DNA of 64,000 nucleotides from Streptomyces luomodiensis (lineage in GTDB: Bacteria > Actinomycetota > Actinomycetes > Streptomycetales > Streptomycetaceae): positions 6,262,001 to 6,326,000 of the forward strand of contig NZ_CP117522.1 of NCBI RefSeq assembly GCF_031679605.1. The letters run 5' to 3'. Positions 57,040 to 64,000 of the stretch are shown one piece after another. How positions within the stretch are numbered: position 1 is the stretch's first letter; the number at the start of each line of letters is the position of its first letter. The translations under genes were made by a program, and so were the position numbers. The notes below the pieces were generated by a model that worked only from the letters and a program-made list of their open reading frames with translations, did no database searches and had not been told where the DNA came from.

Positions 57040-58683
57040 ATGCGTCGCGGAGTCCCGTATTCCCTGCGTGTCAGGCGCACGCTGTCCGTCCTCTGCGTGT
57101 CCGCCGTCGCCCTGCCCCTGACGGCCTGCGGCGGCGGGGACGGTGGTGCCGAGCCCGGTGTCATCCGCTCGTCCTGGGGCGATCCCCCCAATCCGCTGGA
57201 GCCGGCCAACACCAACGACGTCCAGGGCGGCAAGGTGCTGGACATGATCTTCCGGGGGCTCAAGCGCTACGACCCGCGGACCGGCGAGGCCAAGAACGCG
57301 CTCGCGGACCGGATCGAGAGCTCCGACCAGCGGAACTACACCATCACCTTGAAGAAGGGCCGGCGGTTCGCCAACGGGGAGAAGGTCACCGCCGCCTCCT
57401 TCGTGGACGCCTGGAACTACGGCGCCCGGATCGACCACCAGCAGCGCAACGCGTACTTCTTCGAGTACATCGAGGGCTATGACAAGGTCCATCCCGCCTC
57501 CGGCGGCGCCCCCACCGCCAAGACCCTCTCCGGGCTGCGGGTCAAGGACGAGCGGACCTTCACCGTCCGGCTCACCCAGAAGTTCTCCACCTGGCCCAAG
57601 ACCCTGGGCTACAACGCCTACGTACCGCTGCCCCGGGCGTTCTTCGAGGACCATGCCGCCTGGCTGAACAAGCCCATCGGCAACGGCCCGTACCGGGTGC
57701 GGTCCTACACCAAGGGCTCGGTGATGAAGCTGCGCGCCTGGGAGGGGTATCCAGGACCCGACAAGGCCCGTAACAAGGGGGTCGATCTGCGGGTCTACAC
57801 CGACAACAACACCGCCTACACCGATCTCCAGGCGGGCAATCTCGATCTGGTCGACGACGTCCCGGCGCAGCAGCTGAAGTTCGTCCGCTCCGATCTCGGC
57901 GACCGCTACCTCAACCAGCCCGCCGGGATCATCCAGACCCTCACCTTCCCGATGTACGACCGGGCCTGGAGCGGCCCGGCCAAGGCGGGGCTCCGCCGGG
58001 GGATCTCGATGGCGATCAACCGGGCGCAGATCACCGAGCGGATCTTCCACGGCACCCGCACCCCCGCGACCGACTGGACCTCCCCGGTCCTGCGCCACCA
58101 GGGCGGCTACCGGCCGGGGCTGTGCGGGGGCGCCTGCCGCTACGACCCGGTCCGGGCGCGCAAGCTGATCAAGGCGGCCGGGGGGCTGCCGGGCGGCCGG
58201 ATGACGATCACGTACAACGCCGACACCGGCTCCCACAAGGACTGGGTGGACGCGGTCTGCAACAGCGTCAACACCGTGCTGAGAAGCGACCGGGCGTGTG
58301 TCGGCAGACCGGTCGGCACCTTCGCCGACTACCGCAACAAGATGGCGGGCAAGAAGATGACCGGGCCGTTCCGGGCCGGCTGGCAGATGGACTACCCGCT
58401 GATCCAGAACTTCCTCCAGCCGCTCTACTACACCGGCGCCTCCTCCAACGACGGCCACTTCAGCGACACCGGCTTCGACCGGCTGGTGAACCAGGCCAAC
58501 GCCGCCTCCGCCGACGGCCCGGCCATCGCCGGGTTCCAGGACGCGGAGAAGATCCTCGCCGCGCAGATGCCCGCCATTCCGCTGTGGTACCAGAACGGCA
58601 GCGCGGGCTATTCGCGGCGGCTCAGCCAGGTGGCGCTCAATCAGTTCAGCGTCCCGGTCTACGCGCAGATCAGGGTGGGCTGA
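57040..58683 (+). CDS. Peptide ABC transporter substrate-binding lipoprotein, cluster 2
   Basis: Extracellular oligopeptide-binding protein. The 547-residue protein has a lipoprotein signal LSVLCVSAVALPLTACGGG. The body includes IRSSWGDPPNPLEPANTNDV, MIFRGLKRYDPRTGEAKN, ITLKKGRRFANGEKVTAASF, IGNGPYRVRSYTKGSVMKLR, GLRRGISMAINRAQITERIF and AAQMPAIPLWYQNGSAGYS. It aligns by eye along its whole length with the cluster 1 lipoprotein, so the two arose by duplication, but it is clearly diverged and Arg-richer. GGGAGG precedes the ATG by 5 bp. Only 3 bp separate its stop from the permease start, unlike cluster 1. Confidence 0.93.
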   Translation: MRRGVPYSLRVRRTLSVLCVSAVALPLTACGGGDGGAEPGVIRSSWGDPPNPLEPANTNDVQGGKVLDMIFRGLKRYDPRTGEAKNALADRIESSDQRNYTITLKKGRRFANGEKVTAASFVDAWNYGARIDHQQRNAYFFEYIEGYDKVHPASGGAPTAKTLSGLRVKDERTFTVRLTQKFSTWPKTLGYNAYVPLPRAFFEDHAAWLNKPIGNGPYRVRSYTKGSVMKLRAWEGYPGPDKARNKGVDLRVYTDNNTAYTDLQAGNLDLVDDVPAQQLKFVRSDLGDRYLNQPAGIIQTLTFPMYDRAWSGPAKAGLRRGISMAINRAQITERIFHGTRTPATDWTSPVLRHQGGYRPGLCGGACRYDPVRARKLIKAAGGLPGGRMTITYNADTGSHKDWVDAVCNSVNTVLRSDRACVGRPVGTFADYRNKMAGKKMTGPFRAGWQMDYPLIQNFLQPLYYTGASSNDGHFSDTGFDRLVNQANAASADGPAIAGFQDAEKILAAQMPAIPLWYQNGSAGYSRRLSQVALNQFSVPVYAQIRVG

Positions 58684-58686
58684 GCC

Positions 58687-59610
58687 ATGGGCCGCTATAC
58701 GCTGCGGCGGCTGCTGCAGATGATCCCGGTGTTCATCGGCTCCACCTTCCTGATCTTCTTCATGGTGTACGCGCTCGGCGACCCGGTCGCCGCGCTCTTC
58801 GGCGACAAGGCCCCCGACCCCGCCACCGCCGCCCGCATCCGTAAGGACCTTTATCTCGACGAGCCGCTGTGGCGCCAGTACCTGCACTACATGGGGCAGA
58901 TCTTCAGCGGGCACTTCGGTACGGCGTTCAACGGCCGGCCGGTGACCGAGCTGATGGCGAGCGCGTTCCCCGTCACCCTCCGGCTCACCCTGGTCGCGGT
59001 CGTCTTCGAGATGGCGCTGGGCATCACCCTGGGCGTGCTCAGCGGGCTGCGCCGCGGCCGGGGGCTGGACACCTCGGTGCTGCTGCTCACCCTGGTCGTG
59101 GTCTCCGTCCCGACCTTCGTCAGCGGCACGGTGCTCCAGTATCTGTTCGGCGTGAGCTGGGGCTGGGCCAGGCCGTCGGTCTCACCCGAGGCGCCGCTGG
59201 GCGAACTGCTGCTGCCCGGGGTGGTGCTGGGGCTGGTGTCGCTCGCGTACACCACCCGCCTCACCCGTACCTCCATCGTGGAGAACGCCCGTGCCGACTA
59301 CGTCCGCACCGCCGTCGCCAAGGGGCTGCCGCGCCACCGGATCGTCACCCGGCATCTGCTGCGCAACTCGCTGATCCCGGTGGTGACCTTCATCGGCACG
59401 GACATCGGCGCGCTGATGGGCGGGGCGATCGTCACCGAGCGGATCTTCAACATCCACGGTGTGGGCTACCAGCTCTACCAGGGCATCCTGCGCCAGAACT
59501 CGCCGACCGTCGTCGGCTTCGTGACCATCCTGGTGATCGTCTTCCTGCTCGCCAATCTGCTCGTCGACCTCCTCTACGCCGTGCTCGACCCGAGGATCCG
59601 GTATGCCTGA
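58687..59610 (+). CDS. Peptide ABC transporter permease 1, cluster 2
   Basis: OppB/DppB-type subunit. The 307-residue protein begins MGRYTLRRLLQMIPVFIGST, closely matching cluster 1. It has six membrane helices and the EAA loop NARADYVRTAVAKGLPRHRI. It ends DLLYAVLDPRIRYA. It overlaps the next gene by 8 bp, exactly as in cluster 1. Confidence 0.95.
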   Translation: MGRYTLRRLLQMIPVFIGSTFLIFFMVYALGDPVAALFGDKAPDPATAARIRKDLYLDEPLWRQYLHYMGQIFSGHFGTAFNGRPVTELMASAFPVTLRLTLVAVVFEMALGITLGVLSGLRRGRGLDTSVLLLTLVVVSVPTFVSGTVLQYLFGVSWGWARPSVSPEAPLGELLLPGVVLGLVSLAYTTRLTRTSIVENARADYVRTAVAKGLPRHRIVTRHLLRNSLIPVVTFIGTDIGALMGGAIVTERIFNIHGVGYQLYQGILRQNSPTVVGFVTILVIVFLLANLLVDLLYAVLDPRIRYA

Positions 59611-60655
59611 GCCTTTTGACACGCGCTACCCCACGCGCTACGACATGAGCTACGACATGACCGAGGCGACCGCACCGGCCGACCGCGGCGGCGGCCCTGT
59701 GGACCTCGCCGTCTCCGGCCCCCCAACCCTGACGGGCGGCCCCCGGCATCTGCGCCGCCTCTGGCGCAAGAACTCCGGCCGCCGCTCCGGAGGGCCGGCC
59801 GGAGCGGCGGCCGGACGGGGACTGTGGTCCGACGCCTGGCACGATCTGCGCCGCAACCCGGTCTTCATCCTCTCCGCGCTGATCATCCTCTTCCTCGTCG
59901 TGATCGCGATCTGGCCGCAGCTGATCGCGAGCGGTAACCCGTACCACGGCGACCTCGCCAAGGCGCAGGACGGCCCGGCCCCCGGCCACCCCTTCGGCTA
60001 CGACCTCCAGGGCCGCGACGTCTACACCCGCACCGTCTACGGCGCCCGCACCTCCATCACCGTCGGCATCTGCGCCACCCTCGGCGCGGCGCTGCTGGGC
60101 AGCGTGCTGGGCGGGCTCGCCGGGTACTTCGGCGGCTGGTGGGACGCGCTGCTCTCACGCGTCGCCGACGTCTTCTTCGCCATCCCGATCCTGCTGGGCG
60201 GGCTGGTCTTCCTGTCCGTGGTCACCAGCGGCTCGGTCTGGCCGGTCGTCGGCTTCATCGTGCTGCTGGGCTGGCCGCAGATCTCCCGGATCGCCCGCGG
60301 CTCGGTGGTGACCGTCAAGGAGCACGACTACGTACAGGCGGCGCGGGCGCTCGGCGCGAGCGGCGGCCGGACGCTGCTGCGCCATGTCGCGCCCAATGCC
60401 GTGGCCCCCGTGATCGTCGTCTCGACCATCGCGCTGGGCACCTACATCTCGCTGGAGGCCACGCTGTCCTTCCTGGGCGTGGGGCTCAAACCGCCCACCG
60501 TCTCCTGGGGCATCGACATCTCCTCCGCCGCCACCCAGATCCGCAACGCGCCGCACATGCTGATGTGGCCGGCCGGGGCGCTGTCCATCACGGTCCTGGC
60601 GTTCATCATGCTCGGCGACGCGGTGCGCGACGCCCTCGACCCCAAGCTGCGGTGA
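59603..60655 (+). CDS. Peptide ABC transporter permease 2, cluster 2
   Basis: OppC/DppC-type subunit. The 350-residue protein has a longer cytoplasmic head (about 65 residues) than the cluster 1 copy, then NPVFILSALIILFLVVIAIW, the segment HPFGYDLQGRDVYTRTVYGA and the EAA-loop KEHDYVQAARALGASGGRTL. It ends GDAVRDALDPKLR. Confidence 0.95.
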   Translation: MPEPFDTRYPTRYDMSYDMTEATAPADRGGGPVDLAVSGPPTLTGGPRHLRRLWRKNSGRRSGGPAGAAAGRGLWSDAWHDLRRNPVFILSALIILFLVVIAIWPQLIASGNPYHGDLAKAQDGPAPGHPFGYDLQGRDVYTRTVYGARTSITVGICATLGAALLGSVLGGLAGYFGGWWDALLSRVADVFFAIPILLGGLVFLSVVTSGSVWPVVGFIVLLGWPQISRIARGSVVTVKEHDYVQAARALGASGGRTLLRHVAPNAVAPVIVVSTIALGTYISLEATLSFLGVGLKPPTVSWGIDISSAATQIRNAPHMLMWPAGALSITVLAFIMLGDAVRDALDPKLR

Positions 60656-60669
60656 GGAGCTGAGCTGCC

Positions 60670-61761
60670 GTGACCCGCCTGCTGGAGGTACGGGACCTCC
60701 GCGTCGAATTCCGCACCCGGGACGGGATCGCCGAGGCCGTCGGCGGGGTGAGCTACGCCGTGGACGCGGGCCGCACCCTCGCCGTGCTGGGCGAGTCGGG
60801 GTCCGGCAAGTCCGTGACCGCCCAGGCGGTCATGGGCATCCTCGACTCCCCGCCCGGCCGGGTCACCGGCGGCCAGGTGCTGTTCCGGGGGCGGGACCTG
60901 CTGACGATGGGCGCGCGGGAGCGCCGCCGGATCCGGGGCGCCGAGATGGCGATGATCTTCCAGGACGCGCTCTCCGCCCTCAACCCGGTGCTCCCCGTGG
61001 GCGCCCAGCTCGCCGAGATGTACGAGGTGCACCGCGGGATGTCCCGCAAGGACGCCCGGCGGCGGGCGGTGGAGCTGATGGACCGGGTCCGCATCCCGGC
61101 GGCGGGGCAGCGGGCCGGGGACTATCCGCACCAGTTCTCCGGGGGCATGCGCCAGCGCATCATGATCGCCATGGCCATGGCGCTGGAGCCGGACCTGATC
61201 ATCGCCGACGAGCCGACCACGGCCCTGGACGTCACCGTCCAGGCCCAGGTCATGGAGCTGCTCGCGGAGCTGCGCCGGGAGTACGCCATGGGGCTGGTCC
61301 TGATCACCCATGACCTGGGCGTGGTCGCGGACGTGGCCGACACCATCGCCGTGATGTACGCGGGCCGGATCGTGGAGACCGCTCCGGTACGCGACCTCTA
61401 CCGCCGCCCCGCCCACCCCTACACCCGGGGACTGCTGGACTCGGTGCCGCGCGTGGACCACCGGGCGAATGGGGGGCACCGGGCCAACGGGGACCACCGG
61501 GCCGACGGGGGCAACCGTGCCGACGGGGGCCACCGGGGCGAGCGGCTCTACGCGATCAAGGGAGCGCCGCCCAGCCCCCTCGCCATGCCCTCCGGCTGCC
61601 CCTTCAACCCCCGCTGCCCGCGCGCCCAGGAGATCTGCCGTGTCGAGCGCCCGCCGCTGTACGAGGTGACGGCGACGGGCACGTCCGCCCCGTCCGGCCG
61701 GACCAGCGCCTGCCACTTCTGGAAGGACGAACTCGATGCCCTCGCCCCCCTCGACGCCTGA
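60670..61761 (+). CDS. Peptide ABC transporter ATPase 1, cluster 2
   Basis: OppD-like ATPase. The 363-residue protein has [73 protein letters not shown] and the C-terminal [15 protein letters not shown] short His/Arg/Asn/Gly repeat, [19 protein letters not shown] (about 268-286), is inserted in the C-terminal part and is absent from cluster 1. GTG start after GAGGAGCTGAGC. It overlaps the next gene by 26 bp. Confidence 0.95.
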   Translation: MTRLLEVRDLRVEFRTRDGIAEAVGGVSYAVDAGRTLAVLGESGSGKSVTAQAVMGILDSPPGRVTGGQVLFRGRDLLTMGARERRRIRGAEMAMIFQDALSALNPVLPVGAQLAEMYEVHRGMSRKDARRRAVELMDRVRIPAAGQRAGDYPHQFSGGMRQRIMIAMAMALEPDLIIADEPTTALDVTVQAQVMELLAELRREYAMGLVLITHDLGVVADVADTIAVMYAGRIVETAPVRDLYRRPAHPYTRGLLDSVPRVDHRANGGHRANGDHRADGGNRADGGHRGERLYAIKGAPPSPLAMPSGCPFNPRCPRAQEICRVERPPLYEVTATGTSAPSGRTSACHFWKDELDALAPLDA

Positions 61762-62788
61762 GTCCGCCACCGCGCCCGTCCTCGAGGTCCGCGACCTCGC
61801 CAAGCACTATCCGCTGACCCAGGGGGTGCTGGTGAAGCGGCGGATCGGTGCCGTCCGGGCGGTCGACACGGTCTCCTTCGCCCTGCGGCGCGGGGAGACG
61901 CTCGGCATCGTCGGCGAGTCCGGCTGCGGCAAGTCCACCGTCGCCAAGCTGCTGGTCGGCCTGGAGCGGCCGACCGCCGGCTCGATCCACTACCGGGGCG
62001 AGGACATCTCCCGGCTGTCCGGCCGGGCGCTGCGGGCGGTCCGCCGCAACATCCAGATGGTCTTCCAGGACCCCTACACCTCGCTCAACCCGCGCATGAC
62101 GGTGGGCGACATCATCGGGGAGCCCTTCGAGATCCACCCCGAGGCGGCGCCCAAGGGCGACCGGCGGCGGGCGGTCCAGGAGCTGCTGGAGGTGGTGGGG
62201 CTCAGCCCCGAACACCTCAACCGCTATCCGCACCAGTTCTCCGGCGGCCAGCGCCAGCGCGTCGGCATCGCCCGGGGCCTGGCCCTGCGGCCGGACGTCA
62301 TCGTCGCGGACGAGCCGGTCTCGGCGCTGGACGTATCGGTGCAGGCGCAGGTGGTCAATCTGATGGGGAGCCTCCAGGACGAGTTCGGCCTGTCCTACGT
62401 CTTCATCGCCCATGACCTGTCGGTGGTCCGGCACATCTCCGACCGGATCGCCGTGATGTACCTGGGCCGCATCGCCGAAACGGGAACGGGCCCCGAGATC
62501 TACGACCACCCCACCCATCCGTACACCCAGGCGCTGCTCTCCGCCGTCCCGGTCCCGGACCCGGAGTCGTACCAGGGCCGCGAGCGCATCGTCCTGACCG
62601 GCGACGTGCCCTCCCCGGCCAACCCGCCCTCCGGCTGCCGCTTCCGCACCCGCTGCTGGAAGGCCCAGGACCGCTGCGCGGCGCAGGCACCGGCGCTGAC
62701 GGTCCCGGCGGGCCTGTCGGGGGCGGCCGCGCATCCGTCGGCGTGCCACTTCGCGGAGGAGCGCCAGGTGGTGCGGACGCCGTCCTGA
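61736..62788 (+). CDS. Peptide ABC transporter ATPase 2, cluster 2
   Basis: OppF-like ATPase. The 350-residue protein has [75 protein letters not shown] and [14 protein letters not shown]. It lacks the acidic head of the cluster 1 copy. GGAAGG lies 7 bp before the ATG inside the previous gene. It ends the operon. Confidence 0.95.
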   Translation: MPSPPSTPESATAPVLEVRDLAKHYPLTQGVLVKRRIGAVRAVDTVSFALRRGETLGIVGESGCGKSTVAKLLVGLERPTAGSIHYRGEDISRLSGRALRAVRRNIQMVFQDPYTSLNPRMTVGDIIGEPFEIHPEAAPKGDRRRAVQELLEVVGLSPEHLNRYPHQFSGGQRQRVGIARGLALRPDVIVADEPVSALDVSVQAQVVNLMGSLQDEFGLSYVFIAHDLSVVRHISDRIAVMYLGRIAETGTGPEIYDHPTHPYTQALLSAVPVPDPESYQGRERIVLTGDVPSPANPPSGCRFRTRCWKAQDRCAAQAPALTVPAGLSGAAAHPSACHFAEERQVVRTPS

Positions 62789-62839
62789 GTCGGCGGGATA
62801 CGGCCGCTCCGGCGGAATGCGGCCGCTTATGATCGCGGG

Positions 62840-63622
62840 ATGCCACGAGACGACCTTCAGCGGGTCCGGGACTTCCGGCTCTCCTTCGCCCGTCGCCAGG
62901 CGGCCGAGGTGCGGGAGGTGCCGGGCGGGTTCCTGGTGCTGGACGTACGGTACGCGCGTTCCCATGAGCACAATCAGCTGCATGTCGTCGGGCCCGCCGA
63001 CCCCGAGGGACTGCCCGGTCTCGCCGACGAGACCCTGGCGCCCTTGCCGCACCGCCGGATCACGGTCCATGACGAGGCCCTCGGGCTCCTCTGTGTGCCC
63101 GTGCTGGAGCGGGCCGGGTACCGCCACGTCACCGAGGTGCTGATGGTGCACACCGGCCCGGTGCCCAAGGCGTCGGCGGCCGATGTGGTGGAGCGGGAGC
63201 TGGGGCCGGAGCCGCATGGGCTGCTTCGGCGGGCGGTGACGGCGCAGCAGCGGCGGTGGATGCCGGACGCGGACGAGCGGACCGTGCACGACCTCGTGGA
63301 GCGGCGCGAGGCCCGGCGGGCGGGGGCCGAGGAGGTGCTCTTCCTGGCCGCCCACGACGACAGCGGCGAGGTCGTCTCGTGGGCCGATCTGTATCTGGCG
63401 CCCGCCGCCGGAATCGCCCAGATCGAGGAGGTGGTGACCGCCGAGCCGTACCTCCGCCGTGGCTACGCCGACGCCGTCGTGACCGCCGCGCTGCGCCGCG
63501 CGGCCGCCGCCGGATGCGCGCTGCGGTTCCTCGTCGCCGACCAGGACGACTGGCCGCTGCACTGGTACGGCCGCCGCGGGTTCACCGCCGTCGGCCGTAC
63601 GCACGCCTTCACGCGCTGCTGA
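62840..63622 (+). CDS. GNAT-family N-acetyltransferase
   Basis: A 260-residue protein with a GNAT fold in its C-terminal half. AGIAQIEEVVTAEPYLRRGYADAV has the acetyl-CoA loop (RRGYA in place of RxxGxG/A), and LRFLVADQDDWPLHWYGRRGF the final strand and Tyr. The N-terminal half (with EVREVPGGFLVLDVRYARSH) may be a second degenerate GNAT domain. TATGAT ends 6 bp before the ATG and no ribosome site is present, so the transcript is probably leaderless. The last four codons and stop are the first unit of a tandem repeat. Confidence 0.85.
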   Translation: MPRDDLQRVRDFRLSFARRQAAEVREVPGGFLVLDVRYARSHEHNQLHVVGPADPEGLPGLADETLAPLPHRRITVHDEALGLLCVPVLERAGYRHVTEVLMVHTGPVPKASAADVVERELGPEPHGLLRRAVTAQQRRWMPDADERTVHDLVERREARRAGAEEVLFLAAHDDSGEVVSWADLYLAPAAGIAQIEEVVTAEPYLRRGYADAVVTAALRRAAAAGCALRFLVADQDDWPLHWYGRRGFTAVGRTHAFTRC

Positions 63623-63723
63623 GCCGCCGTTTCACGCGCTGCCGGGCCGCCGCTTCACGCGCTGCCGGGCCGCCGCTTCACGCGCTGCCGGGCCGCCGCT
63701 TCACTCGCTGCCGAGCCGGCCGC
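63608..63723. repeat. 23-bp tandem repeat array, five copies
   Basis: Units ttcacgcgctgccgggccgccgc start at 63631, 63654 and 63677, with diverged units at 63608 (containing the GNAT stop codon) and 63700 (24 bp). The three inner copies are identical. Confidence 0.92.
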
Positions 63724-63729
63724 TTCGGG

Positions 63730-64000
63730 TCACGGCTCCTTGCGCGGCGGTGCGTCCGGGCCCGCCTCGGCCGCGATCAGCGCCGGATCGAGGACGACGT
63801 CCTCCGCGCGGGCCTCGAGGCTCGGGTCCTCGGGGAAGTGGCAGGCGGACAGGTGGCCCTCGCGGTTGCCGTCCAGCCGCAGCAGCGGGGGCTCCTGCCG
63901 GGCGCACAGGTCCTGGGCCTTCCAGCAGCGGGTGCGGAAGCGGCAGCCGGTGGGCGGGTTGATGGGGGAGGGCACGTCCCCGGCGAGCCGGATGCGTTCC
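63730..64000 (-). CDS. Peptide ABC transporter ATPase, C-terminal part (third system)
   Basis: The frame is open to the window edge, so only about 90 C-terminal residues are visible. [20 protein letters not shown] and KAQDLCARQEPPLL are the oligopeptide/dipeptide ATPase C-terminal extension, followed by HLSACHFPEDPSLEARAEDVV. It has a longer acidic tail than the two complete systems. It is convergent with the GNAT gene and belongs to a third peptide or nickel-type transporter outside the window. Confidence 0.85.
   Translation of the reverse strand, partial: ERIRLAGDVPSPINPPTGCRFRTRCWKAQDLCARQEPPLLRLDGNREGHLSACHFPEDPSLEARAEDVVLDPALIAAEAGPDAPPRKEP

Noticed and set aside
63608..63723. CRISPR array
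   Set aside because: Direct tandem units of 23 bp with no unique spacers and no cas genes; it is a minisatellite.

Overview
This is a very GC-rich window with actinobacterial gene style: GTG and TTG starts, stop/start overlaps of the GTGA and ATGA type, many starts with no Shine-Dalgarno sequence, a WhiB-like protein, SpoIIE-type phosphatases, DUF397 and Scr1-like regulators, and a class II GlpX fructose bisphosphatase. It is almost certainly a Streptomyces chromosome core region. From memory, and not checked here, the left block follows the order of the S. coelicolor SCO5040-SCO5061 region. The right block follows SCO5106-SCO5121 (sdh, an orphan solute-binding lipoprotein, typA, and the BldK-type peptide transporters).

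Left block (1-22.7 kb). A TetR C-terminus, a SpoIIE phosphatase, a methyltransferase and a DUF402 protein lead into class II fumarase (fumC). Next comes an exopolysaccharide cassette: a deacetylase/glycosyltransferase fusion, a translationally coupled repeat-rich membrane partner, and a divergent GH18 glycosidase. Class I fumarase, a DUF1707 protein, a Wbl regulator, glpX, a DUF4245 protein, a nitroreductase, xseA-xseB, ispH-ppgK, a DUF6542 membrane protein and ychF follow. Central carbon metabolism (two fumarases, FBPase II, polyphosphate glucokinase) and isoprenoid synthesis are concentrated here.

Middle block (22.7-36.8 kb). This part is more variable. It holds a relict gene fragment, a MerR regulator, an unrecognised small protein, a 102-aa protein, a DEAD-box RNA helicase and a cold-shock protein. 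The last two have hairpins in their leaders, and the helicase hairpin covers its ribosome binding site. Then come an F420-reductase-like protein, an M1 metallopeptidase lipoprotein, a GntR regulator with a perfect palindrome in front of it, an APC permease, a small SPOR protein, a Nudix hydrolase and a second, PAS-containing SpoIIE phosphatase. By recollection, the equivalent S. coelicolor interval carries the actinorhodin cluster; nothing like it is present here.

Right block (36.8-64 kb). Here are a succinate dehydrogenase operon of the actinobacterial Sdh1 kind, a large orphan lipoprotein with in-frame minisatellites, typA, and two complete five-gene peptide ABC transporters (binding protein, two permeases, two ATPases). 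The transporters are separated by about 5 kb of accessory genes: an ATPase/DUF6247/RelE-like operon, a decapitated Scr1-like regulator with DUF397, a membrane protein, a histidine phosphatase and an APH-family kinase. A GNAT acetyltransferase ending in a 23-bp tandem repeat array follows, and the window closes inside a third peptide-transporter ATPase on the minus strand.

No tRNA, rRNA, insertion sequence, prophage or CRISPR array was recognised. The most interesting signals are the exopolysaccharide cassette with its two unusual repeat domains, the hairpin masking the helicase ribosome binding site, the GntR palindrome, the attenuator-like hairpin inside the first transporter operon, and the deletion scar in the toxin-antitoxin-like island.
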